A stretch of DNA of 8,997 bases from Equibacterium sp963662035 (GTDB lineage Bacteria > Bacteroidota > Bacteroidia > Bacteroidales > UBA932): positions 1-8,997 of the forward strand of contig CAVLDO010000034.1 in NCBI GenBank assembly GCA_963662035.1, read 5' to 3'. Positions 1 through 7,058 of the stretch are shown piece after piece. The notes beneath the pieces were generated by a model. That model made no database searches. It saw only the letters and a program-made list of their open reading frames with translations, and was not told where the DNA came from. The position numbers and the translations under genes are program-made. Numbering within the stretch: position 1 is the first letter of the stretch; each line of letters opens with the position of its first letter.

Positions 1-1
1 C

Positions 2-358
2 GTCATCGCTTGCGAGGATTGTCCGAAGGAATACTTCGACACGCTCGATGCTCAGGGCATCTCTTGGATAGCCGTCGGAAAAAACCGAATAGACTTGGCA
101 AAGGCTATGGACATACTGAACACGGAGTTTGGCGTAGAGCGCATCGCCGTCGTTGGTGGCGGACACATCAACGGTGCCTTTCTTGCCGCTGGACTCTTGG
201 ACGAGGTAAGCTTGATGATAGGTCCCGGCATTGATGGTCGCAAGGGCATAGCTGCCGTGTTCGACGGTATAGATGATCCAAACCGCCCTGCTACCTTGCT
301 CCAACTGCAATCGGTAGAGCGTATGGGCGACACCGTCTGGATGAGATACAAAGTATAA
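2..358 (+). CDS. Dihydrofolate reductase family protein (RibD C-terminal domain), 3' part only
   Basis: The open frame enters from the left edge and ends at a TAA at 356-358, leaving 118 residues. The visible part carries the RibD_C/DHFR-fold signature: a strand followed by VGGGHINGAFL and then LLDEVSLMIGPGIDGR, the usual nucleotide-binding loop and following strand/helix of NADPH-dependent reductases of this family, and it ends WMRYKV. Members reduce pteridine-like or riboflavin-precursor substrates in the cytoplasm; many stand-alone Bacteroidota copies have no proven substrate. The N-terminal half, with the first part of the cofactor site, lies outside the window, so the start cannot be given. 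An internal ATG at 95 is not the start because the frame is open and conserved upstream of it. The gene converges on the ATPase gene and shares the intergenic hairpin. Family call is firm; the exact enzyme is not known. Confidence 0.85.
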   Translation, partial: VIACEDCPKEYFDTLDAQGISWIAVGKNRIDLAKAMDILNTEFGVERIAVVGGGHINGAFLAAGLLDEVSLMIGPGIDGRKGIAAVFDGIDDPNRPATLLQLQSVERMGDTVWMRYKV

Positions 359-380
359 GGTTACGTAAAAGGAACCCATA

Positions 381-434
381 TAAAAAGCAAAAGCCCAAGA
401 CTCTCTCCATTCTCGGAAAGTGCTCTGGGCTTTC
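381..434 (-). terminator. Rho-independent terminator of the AAA ATPase gene, possibly bidirectional
   Basis: The arms AAAGCCCA (390-397) and TGGGCTTT (426-433) form a perfect 8-bp stem. Read on the minus strand, the stem begins three bases after the ATPase stop codon and is followed by TTTTGCTTTTT, a good U-tract. On the plus strand only TTTCTGTC follows, so termination of the reductase gene from that side would be weaker. The loop of about 28 nt is long and may contain a smaller pairing. Confidence 0.7.
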
Positions 435-436
435 TG

Positions 437-1816
437 TCATCCTTTATGTAACTGTGCCATGGCGTAGAGGGGAAGAATGCGGACGTGCCTGACGGCATTC
501 CCGTCTTCCTTGTCTGTATATTCAAATTCCCCGAAGTTCTCAAGCGAACACCGTACGGCTTGCGAAAGGTGTTTTTCCCGCATAAAGAGCCAGAGGCTTT
601 TCATACCTCCCTGCGTGCCCGACTTGATTTCTATCGGCGTGATTTGGAGATTGACGATGTCAAGATAATCCACCTCTGCGATACTTTTGCCTTTCTTCTC
701 CCAGTAGAACAGCTTCTGACGCTGGACGCAAGGCTTGTTGCGCGCTATCTCCAGCCCCGCCACCATCTCGACCAATCCCCCCTTGTTGACCAGCTCCTGC
801 GGCCTGCCTGCCATAATCAGCTCAATGAGTTGCTGTGACAAACTTCCCTCAAGTTGCAGCACAGCCAACAGTAGTCCAGAGTCAAGAAACAGTACCTTCA
901 TACTCTTGTCGTCAGCCTCAGCATCCAACGGAAGTCCGTTCCCAGAGGTGGCGACAACGGGTGTGACGATGCCTGCCAGGGTGAGCAGACGTAGCGCCTC
1001 CCGTATTTGCGAACTCTGGTAATCGGAGGAGATTTGCCTGAATGTAATTTTCTCTCCTATCTGATGGCATACGCCTCGCATCGTCGTGCGCAACAAGTCG
1101 GGATTGGCCCGCTTCTTATACTTACTGAAATCGTCTTCGTAGGTAAGTACGATGTCCTCTTGTATGTTCCTGCAGCGTTTGAAGTCCTTGGTCTTTGTCC
1201 ATGCAAGCACAGCTTCTGGCATACCGCCTACGAGCAGGTAGATACGGAAATATTCTATCAGCTTTTCGTGGAAGGCAGAGTCAAGCGGATGCCGGGCGTT
1301 GGCCTGGCCCAGCATAGCAATTAAGCCTTGCTCGCCGTTGGCTCCCAGAAACTCATCGAAAGTCATGGGGTACATAAACAAGGAGTGGATTCTGCCAACG
1401 CCAAATGTGGGAAGTTCCTGCAGAGTGAACTCCAGCAGAGACCCGGCAGCTACGACATGAAGCTCTGGATAGTCTTCCTTGAAGAAACGCAAAGCCATGA
1501 TGGCTTCCGGACATTCCTGTATCTCGTCAAGGAAGAGTAGCGTTTTGCCTTCCTCGACGGGGACGTTGATGTAGTTAGCGATTTTCTGCGCAATCATGCG
1601 AACGTCAATATCCCCTTGGAAGAAGCTTTTCACGGCTTTGTGCCGTTCAAAGTTGACTTCGGCAAAATACTTGAAACTCTTTCCGAAATGCCTAACGGCA
1701 GATGATTTCCCCACCTGTCTTGCCCCTCTGAGCAAGAGGGGTTTTCGGAGCGGTTCTTCTTTCCAAGAGATAAGCTGCTGGTCTATATTTCTGCTGATGT
1801 ATTCTTGCATAATCAT
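437..1816 (-). CDS. AAA-family ATPase with DUF4143 / PD-(D/E)XK-like C-terminal domain
   Basis: A protein of 459 residues from the chosen start. An N-terminal AAA_14-type P-loop domain has Walker A GARQVGKS (about 31-38), Walker B LLFLDE (about 93-98) and a sensor-like AAGSLLEF (about 123-130). The C-terminal part is of DUF4143 type and carries EVDYLD...ITPIEIKSG (D383, E396, K398), a PD-(D/E)XK-like pattern. Such proteins are abundant, often multi-copy, in Bacteroidota; their role is not established. The frame is open up to an ATG at 1858, but that start lies upstream of a TACCTTTG -7 element (1837-1844), so translation most likely begins at 1816 or 1810 (Met-Ile-Met-Gln-Glu-Tyr), the usual N-terminus of the family as I know it. 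It stands alone between a convergent reductase gene and the ZIP gene, and its G+C looks lower than that of the genes to its right. The family call is strong; function is open. Confidence 0.9.
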   Translation of the reverse strand: MIMQEYISRNIDQQLISWKEEPLRKPLLLRGARQVGKSSAVRHFGKSFKYFAEVNFERHKAVKSFFQGDIDVRMIAQKIANYINVPVEEGKTLLFLDEIQECPEAIMALRFFKEDYPELHVVAAGSLLEFTLQELPTFGVGRIHSLFMYPMTFDEFLGANGEQGLIAMLGQANARHPLDSAFHEKLIEYFRIYLLVGGMPEAVLAWTKTKDFKRCRNIQEDIVLTYEDDFSKYKKRANPDLLRTTMRGVCHQIGEKITFRQISSDYQSSQIREALRLLTLAGIVTPVVATSGNGLPLDAEADDKSMKVLFLDSGLLLAVLQLEGSLSQQLIELIMAGRPQELVNKGGLVEMVAGLEIARNKPCVQRQKLFYWEKKGKSIAEVDYLDIVNLQITPIEIKSGTQGGMKSLWLFMREKHLSQAVRCSLENFGEFEYTDKEDGNAVRHVRILPLYAMAQLHKG

Positions 1817-1836
1817 AAACGGTTGTTCCTCAATTG

Positions 1837-1844
1837 CAAAGGTA
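1837..1844 (-). promoter_or_regulatory. Bacteroidota -7 promoter element of the AAA ATPase gene
   Basis: The minus strand reads TACCTTTG, a perfect match to the TAnnTTTG -7 consensus of the Bacteroidota primary sigma factor, about 20-27 nt upstream of the ATG codons at 1816 and 1810. No clear TTG -33 element is found at the expected 19-21 nt upstream; that position falls inside the proximal copy of the 25-bp direct repeat. Confidence 0.6.
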
Positions 1845-1847
1845 ACG

Positions 1848-1904
1848 AAAATATCCAAATCCGAGAAATAATCTTCGCTAAAATATCCAAATCCGAGAAA
1901 TAAT
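1848..1904. repeat. Two perfect 25-bp direct repeats upstream of the AAA ATPase promoter
   Basis: Positions 1848-1872 and 1880-1904 are identical over 25 bp (they begin AAAATATCC on the plus strand and end GAAATAAT), separated by 7 bp, giving a 32-bp period, about three helical turns. The repeats begin 3 bp upstream of the -7 element in the direction of ATPase transcription and cover the -33 region. They could be a tandem operator, a duplicated promoter-spacer segment, or the end of a dispersed repeat. The repeat identity is read directly; the role is inference. Confidence 0.85.
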
Positions 1905-2096
1905 TCAAGGCAAGGTACTCAATTCTGAAGAATCTACCATAACAACAAGCAAGAAAGACTTAGCCTATCAGTGCATTTAATTGCCAAACCGTCACTTACA
2001 AATGATTTGATGTAAATCATATGGGCAATATCTGCGGCTCAATCACCATCGACAAGACAACGGCAACAACAAACTGACAATCATTCATCGGCTACG
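1905..2096. other. Intergenic stretch with nested inverted repeat, no gene seen
   Basis: No convincing reading frame is present. A perfect 7-bp stem ATGATTT/AAATCAT with a 5-nt loop lies at 2002-2020, and a wider 6-bp pair ATTGCC (1980-1985) / GGCAAT (2024-2029) encloses it. It follows the ZIP gene on the minus strand, but no long U-tract follows, so it is at best a weak terminator; it could instead be a binding site. Confidence 0.5.
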
Positions 2097-2879
2097 CTAA
2101 GAGAGCACGACATCGAGAACCATCATCAGCATAAAACCCACGGCAAAGCCTACGGTTGCGATGTTGGAATGCTCTCCTTCCGAGGCCTCCGGGATCAGCT
2201 CCTCTACCACGACATACATCATCGCTCCCGCCGCAAACGCCAGAAAATAGGGCAGAACCGGGGTCAGCAGCGATGCGAGCAGTATGACTATCCCCGCCCC
2301 TATCGGTTCTACCACCCCGCTGAGCGCCCCTATAAGGAACGACTTCCGGCGGGAGTTGCCGGCCGAGCGCATAGGCATCGAGATAATCGCCCCCTCGGGG
2401 ATGTTCTGTATGGCGATGCCTATCGCCGTGGCCATTGCGGCCGCCGGCGCTATGCCTACCCCGCTGCTGAGCGCGCCCGCTATCACCACGCCCACGGCCA
2501 TACCTTCTGGGATATTGTGGATGGTGACAGCCAGAGAGAGCATAGCTGTTTTTGACAGCCCGGCCTTGAGACCTTCCGGCCTGTCATCGCTGATGTGAAG
2601 GTGCGGCGTGAGGTAGTCTATCGCAAGAAGAAAGCAGATGCCCGAAATAAACCCGGCGGCGGCCGGTGCCACAGCCCTCAAGCCTTCTCCGGAGGACATC
2701 TCCATGCTCGGGATGAGCAGCGACCATACGGCCGCGGCGACCATCACCCCGGAGGCGAAGCCCAGCAGCGCCTTCTGGAAGAGCGGCGGCATCTCCCGTT
2801 TCATAAAAAAGACGAACGACGAACCGATGAGAGTCCCCGCGAAAGGGACAAGAAGTGTTATTATGACCGATGTCTCCAT
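2097..2879 (-). CDS. ZIP-family divalent metal transporter (GufA/BbZIP type, zinc-like)
   Basis: A 260-residue inner-membrane protein, close to the usual length of bacterial ZIP proteins such as ZupT. Hydrophobic segments run through most of its length. The family-defining metal motifs are present: HNIPEG at 121-126 in TM4 and QNIPEG at 158-163 in TM5, plus E191 in EPIGAG and EELIPE at 226-231. Gln rather than His in the TM5 motif is the pattern of the GufA/BbZIP branch, which moves Zn2+ and related ions into the cytoplasm. The loop at 93-102 (HLHISDDRPE) has two His and several acidic residues and may bind metal. A longer frame upstream to a GTG at 2993 is rejected because a strong promoter (2902-2932) lies inside it; the ATG at 2879 gives a leader of about 15 nt. 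It appears monocistronic. The family is firm, metal preference inferred. Confidence 0.93.
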   Translation of the reverse strand: METSVIITLLVPFAGTLIGSSFVFFMKREMPPLFQKALLGFASGVMVAAAVWSLLIPSMEMSSGEGLRAVAPAAAGFISGICFLLAIDYLTPHLHISDDRPEGLKAGLSKTAMLSLAVTIHNIPEGMAVGVVIAGALSSGVGIAPAAAMATAIGIAIQNIPEGAIISMPMRSAGNSRRKSFLIGALSGVVEPIGAGIVILLASLLTPVLPYFLAFAAGAMMYVVVEELIPEASEGEHSNIATVGFAVGFMLMMVLDVVLS

Positions 2880-2901
2880 AATGCCATAGGATTCAGCATC
2901 G

Positions 2902-2932
2902 CAAAGATATTGACTTCCCGATTCAGAAACAA
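2902..2932 (-). promoter_or_regulatory. Bacteroidota promoter (TTG-N20-TATCTTTG) of the ZIP transporter gene
   Basis: On the minus strand a TTG (2930-2932) is followed after exactly 20 nt by TATCTTTG (2902-2909), matching the TTG-N19-21-TAnnTTTG consensus. Transcription should begin near 2895, leaving a leader of about 15 nt before the ATG at 2879. This is the best-formed promoter in the window and decides the start codon of the gene. Confidence 0.75.
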
Positions 2933-3048
2933 TCCGTAAGGAGAACACTCTGGGGCTCTCCTGTATAAATTCAACCAACGCCGGATATGTCACCTCCTCT
3001 TGCCCAAATCCACCGCCGGGGCAAGAAAGCGTCAGCTTCTGCGCCGGA

Positions 3049-4596
3049 TTACAGATTGGCGCGCGCCGCCCCCTCTTTGATGCGCAGCATACGGCCCACC
3101 ACGGGCCATAGCGACATCCGCTTGAAGACCTTGCGCACCGGCTGGATGTCCCATAGCAGGAACACCAGCGCCACGGCGCACCCGACGAGGCTCATAACTC
3201 CGAGCAACTGCTTAAGGCTGAGCATAGTGAGCCCCTGGGTGCCGTATGGCAGGCCGCGCGACATATTCACGGCCGTCTGACGGCGCAAAAAGAAGCTGCA
3301 CAGCCCCGAGCACAGGGCGCTTATCGGCCCGTTGCGCACAAAACCGGCCATCGTCAGCCCCATAAAGAAGTGATGGAAAGGCATCAGCTCCTGCAGATAT
3401 ATGGTCAGCGCAGTAAAGAATATGGCATTGCCGAAGCTGCTCAGAGCCACCGGCAGATAGAACTTCTCTATGTTGAGGCCAGGGTCTATGAGAAAATACA
3501 TCATCACCGGATAGGCGGCTACTGCGAGCGCCCCCACCGTAAGCAGGCGGGTGTATGTCTGACGCCACACCTTGATCCACACCAGGACAAACAGGCAGCC
3601 CGCCACACAGGCGGCAAACTGTACCATATAAAACACCGAGGTGGTCATTGCACCCCAATGCAGCACTGCACCGGTGAAACGGCTCTGCAGCACCTGCGGC
3701 ACGCTGCTCATAAGCTCCATAAAGGCAAAGAGTATGAGCAGAGGTATCAGGCTCGGATACTTCCAGGCCCCGGGGTCTATGTAAGGGTGGCGTATGCGGC
3801 GCATACGCCCAAGGCAGAGTACCAGCGTGAGGGCAAACAGCAGCAGGCACTGCCTCATCGGACGGCCGTCCAGCCAGTTGTAGTATTCCCCGTAGTTGAA
3901 GAAGAACACAAACTCCAGCATAAGGGCCGACCATAGAAACAGCCCCAGGTAGTCGGCGCTCACAAATGGGATCTGACGCATGAAGCGGCAGGGTTTCGTG
4001 CAGATTTTAAGCACGATGAATATAAGCAGCATAAGCCCCGCCTCAAGCATGTTCATCATCCGCCACTCCTGGTAGATGTAGCCCAGGTGGCAGGACATCC
4101 ACGCCGACAGGTAGTGGCCGCAGCCGAGCACCATAATGTACAGCAGCGGAAAGAATATCGGAAACTCCCGCTTGGGGGTCATCCAGAGCTGCACCGTGGA
4201 CATGCACTCGAAACATCCGCACAGCTTGAAGAAGCCAGACACATAGGCCAGAAGGCACATCATCGGCAGAGACTGGGTGTGCACTATCAGAATGTTGCAA
4301 AGCCCCACCCCTAGTGCCGCGTTAAGCAGGAGCCGCCGGTTGGTGTAGGCAAACTTCATCTTGAAGAGGAACGGGAAGGGCATCGCCACGCCGATGACGT
4401 TGCACATCACCACCATCATCACATCTTCGCGCTTGAGGCTGTACTCGCCCATCACATCGGCGATGGTGCCGCTGTAGATGCCGCCCGACAGCAGAAAGCA
4501 GAAGGCGAAGAACACATATATCCACGGCCGTATCTTCTTGGGGACAAAGTCCCGGAACATCGGCATTGAGAAGGGCCCTGCAGGAGGAGTCGCCAT
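3049..4596 (-). CDS. DHA2-type MFS multidrug efflux transporter (EmrB-like), 14 TM
   Basis: The protein has 515 residues, the usual size of 14-helix DHA2 drug:H+ antiporters. I count about fourteen hydrophobic segments, at roughly 24-45, 59-80, 88-107, 109-131, 144-170, 183-200, 215-236, 248-263, 281-302, 314-343, 351-370, 380-403, 408-437 and 464-484. It probably exports drugs or toxic metabolites through the adaptor and TolC-like partner encoded upstream. Motif A after TM2, normally GxLADRxGR-like, reads only KMKFAYTNRR, without the Asp, so this is a divergent branch as is common in Bacteroidota. The start at 4596 lies 4 nt after the adaptor's stop codon, indicating co-transcription; Met11 or Met13 are alternative starts. 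It is the last gene of the operon, and the gap after it holds only a weak hairpin. Substrate unknown. Confidence 0.88.
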   Translation of the reverse strand: MATPPAGPFSMPMFRDFVPKKIRPWIYVFFAFCFLLSGGIYSGTIADVMGEYSLKREDVMMVVMCNVIGVAMPFPFLFKMKFAYTNRRLLLNAALGVGLCNILIVHTQSLPMMCLLAYVSGFFKLCGCFECMSTVQLWMTPKREFPIFFPLLYIMVLGCGHYLSAWMSCHLGYIYQEWRMMNMLEAGLMLLIFIVLKICTKPCRFMRQIPFVSADYLGLFLWSALMLEFVFFFNYGEYYNWLDGRPMRQCLLLFALTLVLCLGRMRRIRHPYIDPGAWKYPSLIPLLILFAFMELMSSVPQVLQSRFTGAVLHWGAMTTSVFYMVQFAACVAGCLFVLVWIKVWRQTYTRLLTVGALAVAAYPVMMYFLIDPGLNIEKFYLPVALSSFGNAIFFTALTIYLQELMPFHHFFMGLTMAGFVRNGPISALCSGLCSFFLRRQTAVNMSRGLPYGTQGLTMLSLKQLLGVMSLVGCAVALVFLLWDIQPVRKVFKRMSLWPVVGRMLRIKEGAARANL

Positions 4597-4600
4597 AATA

Positions 4601-5635
4601 TCAATATCTGACTAGGGTTTCTACATTGAGCCCGGCACGCAGCAGGGCGACATCTTCAGCACGGTTGTCGCCTGTAAGCACTATGCGCACGGGCACGCGC
4701 TGCTCCACCTTTACGAAGTTGCCGGTAGCGTTGTCCACCGGAATCATAGAGAAAGCCGACCCGGCGGCGGCGGAGATGGCCTCCACCCTGCCGTGATATA
4801 CCACTGATGGCACCGCGTCGGCCTTGAAGTCCACGGGGCATCCCACGCTGATGCGGTCCATCTGTGTCTCGCGGTAGTTGGCCACCACCCACACATTGTC
4901 GTCACCCACCAGGCGCGCAAGCATCTGCCCGGGCATTACAAGCTGCCCCTCGTGAATATCTCTGGTGCCCATATAGCCGTCGGCGGTGGCCGTTATCACG
5001 GTGTATGAGAGGTTCAGCCGGGCCAGATTGAGGCCGGCCTCGGCCACGCTGACCCCTGCGGTGACCTGGCTCAGGCGCTGCGACTGCTCGTTGCGGGTGA
5101 GCACGGTGGACTGATGCTGATGGCCGGACTGCTCATAGCGGGCGCGTGCCGACTCGTAGGCGGTCTTTACCGCATCGTACTGCTGCCGGGTGACGGCCCC
5201 TTTGTCAAGCAGCTCCTCATAGCGGAGGTAGTCTTTGCGGGCGTTTTCCATAAGTATGCGGGCCTCCTCTGCGCCGGAGGCCATTACGCGCACATTGTTG
5301 CCGGCGGTGCTGACCCCCACAGAGGCGGCCTTTTCTCCATAGCGAGAACCATCGACATTGGCCTCGGCCTGGGCCAGCTGCAGGCGGTACTCGGCGTCCT
5401 CGATTATCACCAGGGTGTCGCCGCAGTGCACGTGCTGGAACTCTTCAAAGCGGATTTCCTTTATAAAGCCCTGCACGCGGGTGTTGATCGGGGTGATGTG
5501 GCGATGCACCTGCGCATCGTTGGTATAAACGACCTTGCCCGGGTGTATGAAGTTGGAGCAGATCCATACCAGCGCCGCAGCCGCCAGCGCTATCACCACC
5601 ACATTGTATACTCTCTTTATCTGTTTCTTGTTCAT
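4601..5635 (-). CDS. HlyD/EmrA-family periplasmic adaptor subunit
   Basis: The protein has 344 residues. A short basic N-terminus (KKQIKR) precedes one membrane anchor at about 10-27, with the rest in the periplasm. The order is that of a membrane fusion protein: first lipoyl half with NTRVQGFI (about 51-58) and GDTLVIIED (72-80), a helical hairpin at about 82-210 rich in Ala, Glu and Gln, second lipoyl half with ATADGYMG (216-223), then a beta-barrel. SAFSMIPVDNATGNF (293-307) followed by QRVPVRI is closely like the C-terminal signature of EmrA and identifies the EmrA branch. It should link the MFS pump to the outer-membrane channel. It begins 12 nt downstream of the tolC-like gene and ends 4 nt before the MFS gene. 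Family confident; substrate unknown. Confidence 0.93.
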   Translation of the reverse strand: MNKKQIKRVYNVVVIALAAAALVWICSNFIHPGKVVYTNDAQVHRHITPINTRVQGFIKEIRFEEFQHVHCGDTLVIIEDAEYRLQLAQAEANVDGSRYGEKAASVGVSTAGNNVRVMASGAEEARILMENARKDYLRYEELLDKGAVTRQQYDAVKTAYESARARYEQSGHQHQSTVLTRNEQSQRLSQVTAGVSVAEAGLNLARLNLSYTVITATADGYMGTRDIHEGQLVMPGQMLARLVGDDNVWVVANYRETQMDRISVGCPVDFKADAVPSVVYHGRVEAISAAAGSAFSMIPVDNATGNFVKVEQRVPVRIVLTGDNRAEDVALLRAGLNVETLVRY

Positions 5636-5647
5636 AATGTTGCTCTT

Positions 5648-6955
5648 TTAAAGTGTTCCTGCAATGTATTTCATCTTATAGTATGTGTAGGCCACGTTTA
5701 TGCGGGCGTCCACCTCGCAAAGTTCAGCATCGAGCTTCACAGAAGAGGCGTCGAGCATATCGGTGATAAGCGAGAGCTGGTTGAGGTAGCGCTCGTTGAC
5801 CACCCGGTAGTTCTCTCCGGCCAGTGCTGCACCGCTGCGGCGCGTTTCCAGCTCCACATAGCTCTGCATATACTCGGTGTAGGCCTGCTGCACGCCGGCA
5901 TCCAGCTGCTGGGCCGCCAGAGCCCGTGCCTGCCTGCTCTGCTGTGTGGCGGTGCGGGCGCGGCCAAGGTCCGCTTTTTTCTTGTAAAGCGAGCTGATAT
6001 CATAGCTGATCCCCACCCCGACATACCAGATGTTGAGGTTCTTGTCTATCGGCGGCAGCTCGAATGTTATTGGGCCGTTGAGATTGTCGGCGGCCACCGC
6101 AGTCACCTTTGGAAGCATTTCGCTGCGGGCGAGCCGCTCGCTCTGCTCTGCCATCCAGGTGCCTATGTCTGCCAGTTTCAGCGAAGGGGCCGACTCCGCC
6201 GCCAGGGCCTGCCAATGCGGCTCGCCCTCTGCGGCATAGGCCGCGTTAACCACCGCCGCGTCGGGCACTATTTCGGTGTCAGTATCAAGCCCCAGAGTGA
6301 GGCAAAGCTGATAGTTCTGTATTTTTTGCTGGTCGCGGAGCTTTGTCAGCTCAAGGTTGAGGTTCTGCAGCTGAAGTTCATAGCGGGTGACATCGTTGCT
6401 CAGGGCCATCCCCTGGCCGCAGCGGGCCTTGATATCGGCCACCAGCACATTTGTCAGCTCTATGTTGCTTCTTACCACCTCCATTCTGTTATGCAGCCTA
6501 TAGATGTCGAGATACTGGGCCAGCGCCATAAAGCGCAGCTGTTCGCGGGTGCTGTGGGTTTGGGTCTCTGCCAGGGACAGCTGCAGCTCTGCCATCTCTA
6601 TGGCCGCATCCACGGCGCCTCCTCCATAGACAAGCTGCCTGGCCTCGATGGCGAAGCTGTTGCCGAAATGGGGCGAATGCTGCCAGGCGGCGCCGCTGAA
6701 GTCGCGCTCGGTGAGCAGGGCATTGCCGTTGTAACTCAATGAAAGCGATGTGCCGATGTCGGGAAGCCTCCCGCTCTTTGCGCTCTTTACGCCGAGCTGC
6801 GCCGCATCGGTGCCGGTCTTCTGCACCTGCAGGGCCTTGCTGCCCCGCTCGACAAGCGAGAAAAGGGTGTCGAGCGGCATCGGCGTCTGGGCCTGCAGTC
6901 CTATGCCGGTGCACAGGGCGGCGAGAAAGACTGAAAGTCTGTCGATAATTCTCAT
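5648..6955 (-). CDS. TolC-family outer-membrane efflux channel
   Basis: The protein has 435 residues from the chosen start. The N-terminus MRIIDRL followed by a hydrophobic stretch and LQAQ is a typical Sec signal peptide, with cleavage expected around residues 21-22. The body has the two-fold OEP arrangement: long coiled-coil helices rich in Ala, Gln and Leu (about 95-215 and 320-430) with beta segments such as PDIGTSLSLSYNG and GVGISYDISSLYKKK. The protein would trimerise to form the outer-membrane exit duct of the pump. Upstream in-frame Met codons at 7012 and 6973 are less likely: 7012 lies before the -7 element at 6986-6993, and only the Met at 6955 places the signal peptide directly at the N-terminus. 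It is the first gene of the tolC-emrA-MFS operon, an order common in Bacteroidota. Confidence 0.92.
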   Translation of the reverse strand: MRIIDRLSVFLAALCTGIGLQAQTPMPLDTLFSLVERGSKALQVQKTGTDAAQLGVKSAKSGRLPDIGTSLSLSYNGNALLTERDFSGAAWQHSPHFGNSFAIEARQLVYGGGAVDAAIEMAELQLSLAETQTHSTREQLRFMALAQYLDIYRLHNRMEVVRSNIELTNVLVADIKARCGQGMALSNDVTRYELQLQNLNLELTKLRDQQKIQNYQLCLTLGLDTDTEIVPDAAVVNAAYAAEGEPHWQALAAESAPSLKLADIGTWMAEQSERLARSEMLPKVTAVAADNLNGPITFELPPIDKNLNIWYVGVGISYDISSLYKKKADLGRARTATQQSRQARALAAQQLDAGVQQAYTEYMQSYVELETRRSGAALAGENYRVVNERYLNQLSLITDMLDASSVKLDAELCEVDARINVAYTYYKMKYIAGTL

Positions 6956-6985
6956 AAACTGTGTGTGAATCATTTTTTTCGGGCG

Positions 6986-6993
6986 CAAAAATA
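6986..6993 (-). promoter_or_regulatory. -7 element of the efflux operon promoter
   Basis: The minus strand reads TATTTTTG, a full TAnnTTTG match, 31 nt upstream of the chosen tolC-like start. At the -33 distance (19-21 nt) there is no TTG; only TTAAT appears slightly further up, and the spacer is a G-rich purine tract. A good -7 without a -33 suits a promoter that needs an activator. Confidence 0.6.
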
Positions 6994-7024
6994 CTCCCTT
7001 CCCCCTCCGCACCGATTAACATTT

Positions 7025-7058
7025 GTTCGCAGAATATGGGATTTTTGCGAACCATATT
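7025..7058. promoter_or_regulatory. Two interlocked inverted repeats, candidate operator for the AraC regulator
   Basis: GTTCGCA (7025-7031) and TGCGAAC (7046-7052) form a perfect 7-bp inverted repeat with a 21-bp centre-to-centre distance, two helical turns. AATATGG (7033-7039) and CCATATT (7052-7058) form a second perfect 7-bp inverted repeat that overlaps the first. Both lie between the divergent genes, about 45-80 bp upstream of the expected efflux-operon start point, where activators usually bind. That the neighbouring AraC protein binds here is inference. Confidence 0.5.

Noticed and set aside
1817..1858. A more upstream ATG (1858) as the start of the ATPase
   Set aside because: The extra codons include the -7 promoter element and part of the 25-bp repeat, so they would lie upstream of the transcript.
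1848..1904. CRISPR array
   Set aside because: There are only two copies, the 7-bp spacer is far too short, and no cas gene is nearby.
2880..2993. GTG start with AGGAG for the ZIP gene
   Set aside because: AGGAG touches the GTG without spacing, the residues are not ZIP-like, and a good promoter lies inside the stretch.
2999..3025. CTTGCCC/GGGCAAG hairpin as terminator of the efflux operon
   Set aside because: The 7-bp stem is real, but on the minus strand it is followed by AGGAGGTGAC with no U-tract and has a 13-nt loop, so I do not call it a terminator.
3212..3934. A 240-residue minus-strand frame inside the MFS gene
   Set aside because: It lies on the same strand but in another frame of a clear 14-TM transporter and has no domain signature.
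5114..6742. A 542-residue open frame on the plus strand, antisense to the tolC-like and emrA-like genes
   Set aside because: It covers two well-recognised genes on the opposite strand, shows no family motif, and is the sort of long antisense frame that G+C-rich codons produce.
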